Shown here piece by piece: positions 7,977 to 15,935 of a stretch of DNA of 55,776 bases; positions within the stretch are counted from its first letter, which is position 1, and every line of letters starts with the position of its first letter. The translations under genes were made by a program, and so were the position numbers. Source of the DNA: Chloroflexota bacterium (GTDB taxonomy: Bacteria > Chloroflexota > Anaerolineae > UBA7937 > B3-Chlor). Under the pieces are notes generated by a model, which saw nothing but the letters and a program-made list of their open reading frames with translations, was not told where the DNA came from and ran no database searches. The DNA is taken from assembly GCA_030603665.1 (NCBI GenBank), contig JAUVXJ010000020.1:1-55776 (forward strand). Direction: 5' to 3'.

Positions 7977-9781
7977 GCACAGGAGGCAGCCTGAGGGGCC
8001 GAGTGGGGGGAGCGGTGCGCAGCAACGTCGCCTTGGTGATCATCCTGGCGCTCTTCGTCTTCCTGGCCACGTCCTACAGCGTCATTGTTCCTCTGGGTGA
8101 GGCCCCGGACGAGGTCCCCCACTTCACCTACATCCGGTACATCGCACGGAACGGCAGGCTCCCTGTGGGCGCCGAGGAGCATGAAGGATTCCAACCTCCC
8201 CTGTACTACCTCATCGGCGCAGCCTCGACCTTCTACATTGACACCAGCGACTATGTCATCAAGGCCAACGGCGACTACTCCTTCACCGATGACCTGCCCC
8301 CCTTCAACCTCTTGCTGCACACTACGGAGGAGGCGTTCCCCTACCGGGGCTGGGCGTTGGCCTGGCATATCATCCGGTTGCTCTCCGTGGCTATGGGGGC
8401 CACCACGGTCTGGGCCACCTATTGGATCGCCCGAGAGGTCTTTCCCAAAGACAAGTACATCGCCGTGGGAGCAGCGGCCTTCAACGCCTTTCTTCCTCAG
8501 TTCCTGTTCATCAGTGGGGTGATCAACAACGACAACCTGGCGGCGTGTCTCTCGGCCCTGATGCTGCTGGTGACGGTGAAGATCCTGAGGGGCGCGCGAG
8601 GGTACCGACACTTCCTGCTCCTGGGGACGCTGACTGCCCTGGGGGTGATGGCCAAAGCCAGCGTGATCAACTTCTACGCCATCGTCTTGCTGGTCATCCT
8701 TATCGTGCTCTGGCAGGAGGGGTCAAGTCTGAGGTCCTCGCTGCGTCGAGGGGCCATCTTGCTCCTGCTGAGCGGCCTTCCCTTCGTGGTCTTGGCCGGC
8801 TGGTGGTTCGTGCGCAACCAAATCCTCTACGGCGACCCTCTTGGCTGGGGGCTAGTGTTGGCGGCCAACGCTTTGCGGGAGGCTCCCCTCACCATGGCCG
8901 ACATCCAGTGGCTGATCTGGGGACTGTACCGTTCGTTCTGGTATAGGTGGATCGGCATCGAGCTGGAGCTAGCCTTCTACGCCCTGTTGGTCATCCCTTG
9001 CCTGCTGGTCGCGGTTGGGCTGCTGACCCTCTTCTGGCGAAGGGAGAGGCTCTCGCCAGGGTCACCCTTGATCCTTTCCGTTTTGGGGATCTACTTCCTC
9101 ATGGTCTCTGGCTCCCTCATCCCCTGGACAGCCACGGTGCAGGGCACCGACCAGGCGCGGCTCCTCTACCCGGCCCTGCCCGTGATCGTGCTCTTCATGG
9201 TCCTGGGCTGGGCGCAACTGGTGCCCAGGAGGTGGGGCAACCACCTGGCCTATGGCGTGGGCGGGGCTATGCTCCTCTTCGCCATAGTGGCGCCCCTGCG
9301 CTACACCATGCCCACCTACGCCCCGCCGCCCGTCCTGGCCAAGGAGGATCTGGCCGACGTGCAGAACCCCGTGGCCATCAACTTCGGGGACAAGATCAAG
9401 CTGGTGGGGTATGAGCTGAACGGGGAGGAGTGGCGTCCCGGTGAAGATCTCCTGGTCACCATGTACTGGGAGGCGTTGGAGGACCTGGACGAGGACCTCT
9501 GGCTCCTCATGCGGTTGGTGCATCGCAGGGGATACGACCTCACCTTCAAGGACGGCTGCCCCTCTGGTGGGAAGTACACCACTGACCACTGGCGGCAGGG
9601 GGACGTGATACCCTCGGTACACCGGCTCAGGATTCCCGTCGATGCCGCAAAGCACCCGTACCGGCTGACTCTCTCCATGCACCCCTTCGACAGCGAGGAG
9701 TGGCTGCCCATTCTAGATGAGCAGGGTCGGGATACAGGGGACATCGTGATCCTCACGCTCATATCGGTGGTCGACGAGTAG
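7973..9781 (+). CDS. GT-C family glycosyltransferase, DUF2142/ArnT-like
   Basis: 602 residues from ATG 7973, which overlaps the previous stop; GGAGG lies upstream. After the first helix comes LGEAPDEVPHFTYIRYI ... EGFQPPLYYLIGA, the acidic 'DE-x-x-H-F' and 'QPPLYY' loops typical of DUF2142 / GT39-GT83-like enzymes using polyprenyl-linked sugars. About eleven helices run to residue 450. The C-terminal beta-sandwich (about 475-602) opens with KLVGYELNGEEWRPGEDL and ends HPFDSEEWLPILDEQ. Remnants of a second gene copy ending in the same motif lie at 11799-11909. With the two preceding GTs it makes a three-enzyme set, probably building or attaching one surface glycan. Confidence 0.78.
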   Translation: MSTGGSLRGRVGGAVRSNVALVIILALFVFLATSYSVIVPLGEAPDEVPHFTYIRYIARNGRLPVGAEEHEGFQPPLYYLIGAASTFYIDTSDYVIKANGDYSFTDDLPPFNLLLHTTEEAFPYRGWALAWHIIRLLSVAMGATTVWATYWIAREVFPKDKYIAVGAAAFNAFLPQFLFISGVINNDNLAACLSALMLLVTVKILRGARGYRHFLLLGTLTALGVMAKASVINFYAIVLLVILIVLWQEGSSLRSSLRRGAILLLLSGLPFVVLAGWWFVRNQILYGDPLGWGLVLAANALREAPLTMADIQWLIWGLYRSFWYRWIGIELELAFYALLVIPCLLVAVGLLTLFWRRERLSPGSPLILSVLGIYFLMVSGSLIPWTATVQGTDQARLLYPALPVIVLFMVLGWAQLVPRRWGNHLAYGVGGAMLLFAIVAPLRYTMPTYAPPPVLAKEDLADVQNPVAINFGDKIKLVGYELNGEEWRPGEDLLVTMYWEALEDLDEDLWLLMRLVHRRGYDLTFKDGCPSGGKYTTDHWRQGDVIPSVHRLRIPVDAAKHPYRLTLSMHPFDSEEWLPILDEQGRDTGDIVILTLISVVDE

Positions 9782-9877
9782 AGGTCGCCGGCATCGCCTC
9801 GTGCCAGGTTCGCTCGGTAGTGGGACTGCTTGGGACGATGGTTGTGCATTGCCTTTCGCCACAGTGAGGTAGTTGGA

Positions 9878-10261
9878 GTGAGACGGCTCCTGGTCTTGAG
9901 TTTGATGTTCCTTCTCGCTTCCTGCGCCCCTGCACCTCGAGAAACAGGGGTCCTGCAAGGGCACGTGACCATTGGGCCTCTGGTGCCGGTGGTAAGAGAG
10001 GGGGAGCCTGAACCCACTCCGGCGCCCGAGGTCTACGCCATCCGGCAGATGGTGATCTACGCTGAAGATGGATGGACCGAAGTCACCAAGGTTCAGATCG
10101 ATGCCCAGGGGAACTACCGGGTCAGCTTGCCGGTGGGCACGTACGTGGTAGACATCAACCACGTGGGCATTGACCGGGGTATCGACTTGCCAGCGACGGC
10201 GAAGATCGAGTCCCAAGAGGTGACTCGCCTGGACGTGGAGATCGACACCGGTATCAGGTGA
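9878..10261 (+). CDS. Small lipoprotein, carboxypeptidase-regulatory-like fold
   Basis: 127 residues from GTG 9878, with GAGGT about eight bases upstream; this start places the hydrophobic signal at the N-terminus followed by a lipobox LLASC (Cys near residue 16). The mature part has a Pro/Glu/Ala-rich spacer and a beta-rich stretch (VQIDAQGNYRVSLPVGTYVVDI) like CarboxypepD_reg/transthyretin-type domains. It is probably anchored on the outer face of the membrane and forms the end of the glycosyltransferase run, 96 bases after the third GT. The last 13 codons recur almost unchanged at 12135-12176, without a gene around them. The exact role is unknown. Confidence 0.65.
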   Translation: MRRLLVLSLMFLLASCAPAPRETGVLQGHVTIGPLVPVVREGEPEPTPAPEVYAIRQMVIYAEDGWTEVTKVQIDAQGNYRVSLPVGTYVVDINHVGIDRGIDLPATAKIESQEVTRLDVEIDTGIR

Positions 10262-10317
10262 TGGGCAGGCCTCCTGCCAGCCCCCCTCTCATCCTCTAGA
10301 CAAGAAAGGAGAAGGAG

Positions 10318-11775
10318 ATGGCCAGAGAGTATCGAATGTACCTCAATGGGGAATGGGTTGAGGCAGCGGATGGGAAGACCTTCGATGACTTCAATCCATA
10401 CACGGGCGAGGTCTACGCCAGGGTTGCTGGCGGCAGAGAGGTGGACGCCAAGCGTGCGGTGGATGCCGCGGCCGCAGCCTTTCCCGGCTGGTCGGCCACG
10501 CCGCCAGAGGCCAGGCGGGCGTACTTCCTGAAAGCCGCTGACATCCTGGAAAGGAGACGGGAGGAGATAGCGGGCATTTTGACGGAAGAGACCGGCGCCA
10601 CCTTCGGCTGGGCGATGTTCCAGTGTTCCTTGACGCCCGGTATGCTGCGGGAGGCGGCTGCGCAGGTGCACATGGTCATGGGCCAGATCATACCCGCCAA
10701 CCTGCCCGGCGCTTTCTTCATGGCCCTCCGTCAGCCGGTGGGAGTGGTGGCAGGTATCGCCCCCTGGAACGCGCCACTGATTCTTTCGCTGCGGTCGGTG
10801 GTCTTCGCCATGGCCTATGGCAATACCACTGTTCTCAAGCCCTCGTCAGAGTCGCCCATCAGCGGCGGCCTGGTGTACGGGGAGATCTTTGAGGAAGCGG
10901 GGCTTCCCGCGGGAGTGTTGAACGTGTTGATCAGCGCCCCAGGCTTTGCCGGCGAGGTTGGGGACGTACTGATTGGCGATCCCAGGGTGCGCAGGATCAG
11001 CTTCACGGGATCCACTGAGGTTGGCAGGGAGGTTGCGGCGAAGGCGGGAGAAGCCCTCAAGCGCGTGACCCTGGAACTGGGCGGATCGGATCCCCTGCTC
11101 ATTCTCAAGGACTGCGACATGGAGTACGCGGTGAATGCGGCAACCTTCGGCAGGTTCCTGCATCAAGGCCAGATCTGCATGAGTGTGAAGAGGATCATCG
11201 TCGAGAGGCCGGTCGCCGACGAGTTCACAGAGAAGTTCGTGGCCAAGGTCTCAGGCCTGAAGGTGGGCGATCCGAAAGAGCACGACACCATCATCGGGCC
11301 ACTGATCAACCAGACGCAGCTAAACATACTGCGTGAACAGGTGGATGAGGCCATCGAGGGTGGAGCCAAGGTGCTCTGCGGGGGCAAGTTCGAGGGGCCG
11401 AGCTATTGGCCGACGGTCCTCACGGACGTGAAGGAAGAGATGAGGGTCTGCCGGGAGGAGGTCTTTGGGCCTGTGGTCCCGGTGATAGTGGTCGAGGATG
11501 AGGAAGAGGCCCTGCGTGTGGCCAACGACTCCCCGTTCGGGCTCTCGTCAGGTATCATCACCAACGACTTCGAGAAGGGTCTAACCATCGCCGAGCGGTT
11601 GGAGACGGGGATGGTGCACATCAACGATTGTTCCGTGCACGACGAGCCGCAGGTGCCCTTCGGAGGCGTCAAGGACAGCGGCTGGGGCCGGCACGGGGGT
11701 CTTGCTGCGCTGGAGGAGTTCACCGAGCTGCGGTGGGTCACCATGCAGAGGACGCCGAGACAATACCCGTTCTAG
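10318..11775 (+). CDS. NAD(P)-dependent aldehyde dehydrogenase
   Basis: 485 residues, the usual length for the family. The gene has AAGGAGAAGG directly before ATG 10318. Catalytic residues are visible: nucleophile C287 in HQGQICMS and general base E253 in TLELGGSDP. The cofactor-site sequences VAGIAPWNAP (about 142-151) and FTGSTEVG are present, as is the C-terminal VPFGGVKDSGWGRHGG. It oxidises an aldehyde to the acid with NAD(P)+; the sequence is closest in feel to the benzaldehyde/vanillin/succinate-semialdehyde group, but the substrate is not certain. It is flanked by a lipoprotein gene and by fragments duplicating the two upstream genes, so it may have been inserted into, or caught within, a duplicated segment. 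Confidence 0.92.
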   Translation: MAREYRMYLNGEWVEAADGKTFDDFNPYTGEVYARVAGGREVDAKRAVDAAAAAFPGWSATPPEARRAYFLKAADILERRREEIAGILTEETGATFGWAMFQCSLTPGMLREAAAQVHMVMGQIIPANLPGAFFMALRQPVGVVAGIAPWNAPLILSLRSVVFAMAYGNTTVLKPSSESPISGGLVYGEIFEEAGLPAGVLNVLISAPGFAGEVGDVLIGDPRVRRISFTGSTEVGREVAAKAGEALKRVTLELGGSDPLLILKDCDMEYAVNAATFGRFLHQGQICMSVKRIIVERPVADEFTEKFVAKVSGLKVGDPKEHDTIIGPLINQTQLNILREQVDEAIEGGAKVLCGGKFEGPSYWPTVLTDVKEEMRVCREEVFGPVVPVIVVEDEEEALRVANDSPFGLSSGIITNDFEKGLTIAERLETGMVHINDCSVHDEPQVPFGGVKDSGWGRHGGLAALEEFTELRWVTMQRTPRQYPF

Positions 11776-11798
11776 GGCGCTCTCGATGGTTGACCTGC

Positions 11799-11909
11799 TC
11801 CACGCAGCACTTCGAGAGCGAGGAGTGGGTTTCCATCCTCGACAGGTGGCATGGGGACACGGAGGACGTCGTGACCGTGATGCCTCTCCTTTTGGTCGCC
11901 CGCGAGTAG
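11799..11909 (+). pseudogene. Remnant of the C-terminus of a DUF2142-like GT
   Basis: In one frame this reads STQHFESEEWVSILDR, then DTEDVVTVMPLLLVARE and a stop. It aligns with the last 35 residues of the glycosyltransferase at 7973-9781 (HPFDSEEWLPILDEQ ... VVDE). No start, membrane helices or upstream GT sequence remain, since the aldehyde dehydrogenase ends only 24 bases earlier. The fragment is a decayed duplicate. Similarity was judged by eye. Confidence 0.6.
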
Positions 11910-12134
11910 GGGCCGCGTCTAACCGTCATTCAGGAGGCAGGTGTTGGGCAGACGAATGCCGGCCACGTACGCCATCTTCATCGGGGTGGCTCACCTGGGG
12001 TTGCTATCGCCCCATTTTGTGATACAATCATCCCGACGGCCGGGGTGGATCGCGCTGACGGTGCTCTTCGTGGTCCTCGCCATCGCAGGGAGGGAGAGTT
12101 CAGGCGGGAAGGGTAGTGCGCCGCTGCCTACCGA

Positions 12135-12176
12135 GAGGTGACCCGTCTGGAGGTGGAGATCGACACCGGTATCAGG
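12135..12176 (+). pseudogene. Remnant of the C-terminus of the small lipoprotein
   Basis: Reads EVTRLEVEIDTGIR, against EVTRLDVEIDTGIR at the end of the lipoprotein gene (10217-10258). About 39 of 42 bases match, and the original TGA stop has become CGA. With 11799-11909 it keeps the same order (GT end, then lipoprotein end) as the intact genes, so both are probably the scar of one segmental duplication. The 225 bases between them have a short frame with a hydrophobic stretch but no convincing gene. Confidence 0.6.
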
Positions 12177-12334
12177 CGAGGAACCTTTGAACCAAACACT
12201 GTATCCGTATGTGAGGAGGTCCAACGGTGCCGCTCGGCGCAGTACCCAATTGTACCCCGTGCGAACCGTCCTTCTGCGATGGCTGCCTTTGCAACCACCT
12301 GGTAGGCATGTCCTGGAGCACTCGTCGCTGTTGA

Positions 12335-12364
12335 TTGACAAGACGGCACAAGTGATGGTATAGT
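12335..12364 (+). promoter_or_regulatory. Strong sigma70-type promoter of the STAS/PRTase operon
   Basis: TTGACA at 12335-12340 and TATAGT at 12359-12364, separated by 18 bases. The predicted transcript starts near 12371, so the GTG at 12365 cannot be the translation start and ATG 12425 is favoured. It is one of the clearest promoters in the window. Confidence 0.7.
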
Positions 12365-12424
12365 GTGAGACGAACTCATCTCAACGTCTCCAGTTTGCTC
12401 CTTCTTGTTGGATGGAGAGTCGGG

Positions 12425-13444
12425 ATGTTGACGCGAGCACGGTTGAGTCTGCAAAAGAGCCTTGCGTTTTGGGCCGTCAGCAAGGGCCAAATGGAGGTTG
12501 CAGCTGTCTTTGCTACGGCTGAAGTTCAGTCGGATAGAGTGTACAGGGTATACTGCGTCCCGACGTTGACACCGTCAGTGATTTCCAAGCGGTTGGCGCC
12601 TCAGGTGGCCCACGCTCTGAGGCATGGCAGCAATATCCGCTTGCTCATACTGGATATGTCTGTCACTGGCTACGTGGGCTTGGGTGCGATGCTTGATCTC
12701 ATCGTTATCCTGCAACTCATTCGACGTCATCTGCCATGCCGGATTCAGGTCCAGCCCCCGGAGCGGAAGGCGGTCATGGACTTCCTCAGTAACACTGGCT
12801 TCATCCAGGCCTTGGAGGATATTTGCGAAATCCATCTGCCCGCGCCGAACAGGGGAGCTGGCAGGGCGCCGGTTCAACTGAAGAGAATCATGGGAATGAC
12901 GAACATCGATGGGTCATCGGCGGTGCAGTTCGCTGTCGGCGAGATCCGGCGACGGCAGATCAGGAACACGCTGCACAGTCAACTGAACTACTCGAGTGGG
13001 GAGACAGCCCGCCTCGCCTCGATTATTGGCGAATTGTGCCAGAACGTTCCCGACCATAGTGAGTCTCGAGGGGTAGCAGCGATTGTGGGACAAGGAGAAG
13101 GGACTGGATCTTTCGTGGACATTGGAATTGCAGATCCAGGGGTAGGAGTTGAGGCGACGCTGAGGAACAAGTATGCTTCCGCGGTCGGCGATGGATGGAA
13201 TGGTGTCGCTGCGTTGGGTCTCGCATTCCAGCCAGGGACATCGAGGTTCGACGGTCGTGGGAATGGACTACCAGAGGTTCTAGATGCTGTGCGATACTTG
13301 GGGGGCAGCCTGGTGGCAAGGTCTGGAGGCGCAGTCTTTCTCTGCTCTTCAGGTGAGAGCAGGAAGTGCGTGCAAGATGCCGCGTGCGAGGTCTTACCGG
13401 GGACTCAGGTCTACGTCAGACTCCCCTTTCGTCAAGGAGTATAG
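12425..13444 (+). CDS. STAS-like / HATPase regulatory protein
   Basis: 339 residues from ATG 12425, chosen because GGAGAG lies about eight bases upstream and the promoter would start the transcript near 12371. Residues 38-135 look like a STAS domain (LLILDMSVTGYVGLGA ... FLSNTGFIQAL). Residues 170-335 are a GHKL/HATPase domain: N-box E203-x3-N207 with DHS, G1-type D237-PGVG, and a GRGNG loop at 277-281. This combination recalls SpoIIAB/RsbW anti-sigma kinases and their antagonists fused in one chain. The stop is two bases from the next start, so coupling is tight. Partner and phosphorylation target are unknown; a phospho-switch or a sensor ATPase controlling the downstream phosphoribosyltransferases is inference. 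Confidence 0.7.
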   Translation: MLTRARLSLQKSLAFWAVSKGQMEVAAVFATAEVQSDRVYRVYCVPTLTPSVISKRLAPQVAHALRHGSNIRLLILDMSVTGYVGLGAMLDLIVILQLIRRHLPCRIQVQPPERKAVMDFLSNTGFIQALEDICEIHLPAPNRGAGRAPVQLKRIMGMTNIDGSSAVQFAVGEIRRRQIRNTLHSQLNYSSGETARLASIIGELCQNVPDHSESRGVAAIVGQGEGTGSFVDIGIADPGVGVEATLRNKYASAVGDGWNGVAALGLAFQPGTSRFDGRGNGLPEVLDAVRYLGGSLVARSGGAVFLCSSGESRKCVQDAACEVLPGTQVYVRLPFRQGV

Positions 13445-13446
13445 CA

Positions 13447-14598
13447 GTGCTAGGAGTGTACGATATCTCTCAGGATCTCAAAGGTACATATACGACGCTG
13501 ATCAGTCGGGAAGACGCACAGAGAATCCGGAACAGCCTGCGAGCAGAGCTGCAGAGCCTTGAAGAGGGGGGCATCCTGGCGCTCGATTTCGACGTGGTCG
13601 CTGAGATGAGCAGATCCTTTCTCGAAGAAGTCCTAGTTCCTCTGCTTCGCGAGCTGGGCGAGCATCGACTCGGCGAGCGGCATATCATCGGTGTCAATTT
13701 CCGCTCAGACAGCTATTTGGGGGGTGACCCAAACGAAGTCTTTTCACGGGCGGGCCTCTGTTTTCTGGCATTTGATCCGACTGCGAGGCCGCAATGGCTG
13801 GGAGTCACAGACGACGAGCAGCAGAGGATTCTCGAGTTGCTTTGGAAAGAACAGCGAGCTTCAGTGACAGACACCGTCAAGCGATTGTCCATCGATCCGT
13901 TGAGAGCCCAAGCAAGTCTCGATGAACTCCTTTCAGTAGGTGCCATAAGGGCCAGCACAGAGGGCATGCGACGTGCTATCTATGAGCGGCTCTTGCCAGA
14001 GGCTGAGTACGAGGAGATCAAGAGCAGGAACGTTGCGCAGGGACTGGCGAGGCGGATTGAAGAAAAGAGAGCTCTTCGTCTAGACGGTCACTTCAAGATA
14101 CCGACTGGCAATCACAGTAGGCAGTTTCTCTCTTTTACACTCCTAGCGGATGATGCGCGCTTCGTGTCCCGAATGGCTGTCGCGTTGGCGCGTCGGCTAC
14201 AAGGGGGTAACCCGGACGTCGTCATCGGGGCCACACTCACCGGCATAGCGGTCACGCAGAAGATGGCCGAATATCTCGATTGTAGAGCGATCTATGTGGG
14301 GGTGACCGGACGGGCATCGCTCTATCCAGGTTTCGAGCTAGTGCCGCGAGAGAGGGCCATCATCGTCAGCGATGTGATTGGTACCGGGACTCTTATCAGA
14401 GAGATGCTAGGCCTCGTGGTAGAAGAAGGAGCTAGGTGCGTAGGCGTAGCGAGCCCGGTGGATGCCAGCGGCGGGAAGGCGGTCTTCGACTCCATCAGAC
14501 CTGTGAGCTTGATCCATTACGATTTTGATATCTACAGTCCGTACGAATGCCCTATGTGTGAAGAGGGCATTCCGTTGGAGACGCCGGTGTGGACATAG
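13447..14598 (+). CDS. STAS-like - winged helix - phosphoribosyltransferase fusion
   Basis: 383 residues from GTG 13447; AAGGAG sits seven bases upstream. Three parts are visible: residues 40-110, a STAS-like (DUF4325-type) domain with ALDFDVVAEMSRSFLEEVL; residues 120-172, a probable winged helix (DDEQQRILELLWKEQ ... LDELLSVGAI); and residues 205-383, a type I phosphoribosyltransferase domain. The PRPP loop is AIIVSDVIGTGTL (304-316), and an orotate-PRTase-like GHFKIPTGNHSRQ precedes it. A C-terminal CPMC (C368, C371) may be half of a metal knuckle. The second loop aspartate of the usual DD pair is replaced (SDV). The gene overlaps the next PRTase by 10 bases. A nucleotide-salvage enzyme would not need the STAS and wHTH parts, so a signalling or conflict role is suspected. 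Confidence 0.7.
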   Translation: MLGVYDISQDLKGTYTTLISREDAQRIRNSLRAELQSLEEGGILALDFDVVAEMSRSFLEEVLVPLLRELGEHRLGERHIIGVNFRSDSYLGGDPNEVFSRAGLCFLAFDPTARPQWLGVTDDEQQRILELLWKEQRASVTDTVKRLSIDPLRAQASLDELLSVGAIRASTEGMRRAIYERLLPEAEYEEIKSRNVAQGLARRIEEKRALRLDGHFKIPTGNHSRQFLSFTLLADDARFVSRMAVALARRLQGGNPDVVIGATLTGIAVTQKMAEYLDCRAIYVGVTGRASLYPGFELVPRERAIIVSDVIGTGTLIREMLGLVVEEGARCVGVASPVDASGGKAVFDSIRPVSLIHYDFDIYSPYECPMCEEGIPLETPVWT

Positions 14599-15320
14599 AC
14601 GCTGTGCACTCAACATCCAGTCGGAATGCAACGCCATTTGTGGAGTCGCTGAGTGAAGACGAACTCTGGGCAATCCTTGCGGGAGTCGGCGCCATCAGTC
14701 AGGATGGTCACTACAAGGTCGCGCCCACCATCCACACCCGACAGGTGATATGGCCTCACCTGGTGATGCAATACGCCTCTACACACGCTCGCCGCGTAGC
14801 TTATGCTCTGTATGAGCGCATATCGGATCTCAAGGTCAGTCATGTGCTTTCTCCTTCCCCGTCGGGGCAGGCGCTTGGGTTTGCCGTCGCTGACCTATTC
14901 GGAGCTAGAGCGATATATGCGACAACCGGTTCGGACGGACGTTACCAGATGCTACATCCCGGATTCGAGATCCGCCGAGGAGACCATGTTCTCATTGTGG
15001 ACGATGGCGTCTATACGGGCTCAACGATCGCGGACTTGCAGGACATCATTCGCTCCAGCTATTCTGAGTGCATCGGCGTCGGCGTTATCCTAGACCGCAA
15101 CGTGACCGGGATGGAATTGGCCCCACGCTTTGAGGCGTTGCTGAAAGTGGAGATAAAGGTCCACGAGGTGTACAACACATTGACTGGGACGTGCAAGCTG
15201 TGTGAGTGGAGGAAAGAACTTGAAGATGAGTTGGCGTCGACGAGCATAGAAGGTGAGCGTGAGCGGGTGAGAAGCCAGCTGGGCAAGTTGCGCGTAATAG
15301 ATGATCGGACATTCGACTAG
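14589..15320 (+). CDS. Orotate-PRTase-like phosphoribosyltransferase
   Basis: 243 residues from GTG 14589. The PRPP-binding loop is HVLIVDDGVYTGSTI, with both acidic residues present, unlike its neighbour. The GHYKVAPTIHTRQ stretch matches GHFKIPTGNHSRQ in the preceding protein, so the two are homologous PRTase domains, one canonical and one divergent. A C-x2-C pair (TCKLC) sits in the C-terminal helix region, again like the neighbour. pyrE proper lacks these cysteines and normally sits among pyrimidine genes, which are absent here. The two PRTases may form a heterodimer; that is inference from overlap and homology. Confidence 0.72.
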   Translation: MDIDAVHSTSSRNATPFVESLSEDELWAILAGVGAISQDGHYKVAPTIHTRQVIWPHLVMQYASTHARRVAYALYERISDLKVSHVLSPSPSGQALGFAVADLFGARAIYATTGSDGRYQMLHPGFEIRRGDHVLIVDDGVYTGSTIADLQDIIRSSYSECIGVGVILDRNVTGMELAPRFEALLKVEIKVHEVYNTLTGTCKLCEWRKELEDELASTSIEGERERVRSQLGKLRVIDDRTFD

Positions 15321-15397
15321 GCTATTGCGACAAGGAGCCGGCGACTCATCACAGCATCAACGACGGCGTTGGTTCGTCGTGCCATCATAGGCGAATC

Positions 15398-15922
15398 ATG
15401 AGGCAGCGAGAGAGTTCGACGGGCAAACAGGAGTCAAAGAAGGCACTGCAATCAATAGTGCAGCAACTGGTTGTGCACGCGAGTCGAAGCGAGGTCGAGA
15501 CTTGGTCTGATCTTCTTGTGGATATGGACAAGCTGGGGTTGGAGGAGCTAACTGATCGCGTGGTGGAGGCTGTGCGGGCGACGAGGAGCCACTACTTGAG
15601 ACGTCGCGCAGCCAGTGTTCTAGGGGCGGTGCGGCTGAGGAAGGCAGAACAGCTGTTGGGGGAGCTTCTTCGCGATCCCGACTGGGGCACAAGGGCTAAC
15701 GCTGTAAGCTCGCTGCGAGGCAGCACGTCTGCCGACAGCTTGGAGCACATTCTTGAGGCACTCAGCGATCCAAGTCCCGAGGTCAGAGGGGAAGCGGTAC
15801 GTGTCATCGGGTTGCGCAGAGCAGGGCATCTTCCCGAGCTGACTCGTCTCCTGAGTGACGATGATCAGAGAGTCCGCACGGCAGCTGCCGGAGCAGTACG
15901 CAGGGTTCTTGAGAGGGCATGA
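15398..15922 (+). CDS. HEAT-repeat protein
   Basis: 174 residues. From residue 65 on, three or four HEAT/PBS-lyase-type repeats are visible (RRRAASVLGAVR ... RANAVSSLRG ... RGEAVRVIGLR ... RTAAAGAVRRV), each pairing two helices with a central alanine/arginine pattern. The N-terminal 60 residues are charged and helical. Such scaffolds bind proteins. It follows the PRTase gene by 77 bases on the same strand, with no terminator between, and ends just before a second HEAT protein. Function unknown beyond scaffolding. Confidence 0.65.
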   Translation: MRQRESSTGKQESKKALQSIVQQLVVHASRSEVETWSDLLVDMDKLGLEELTDRVVEAVRATRSHYLRRRAASVLGAVRLRKAEQLLGELLRDPDWGTRANAVSSLRGSTSADSLEHILEALSDPSPEVRGEAVRVIGLRRAGHLPELTRLLSDDDQRVRTAAAGAVRRVLERA

Positions 15923-15935
15923 GGAGTCTAGACTG

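Noticed and set aside
12365..12424. GTG 12365 as the start of the STAS/HATPase gene
   Set aside because: It lies within the promoter's predicted start region (-10 ends at 12364), so the transcript would not include it.
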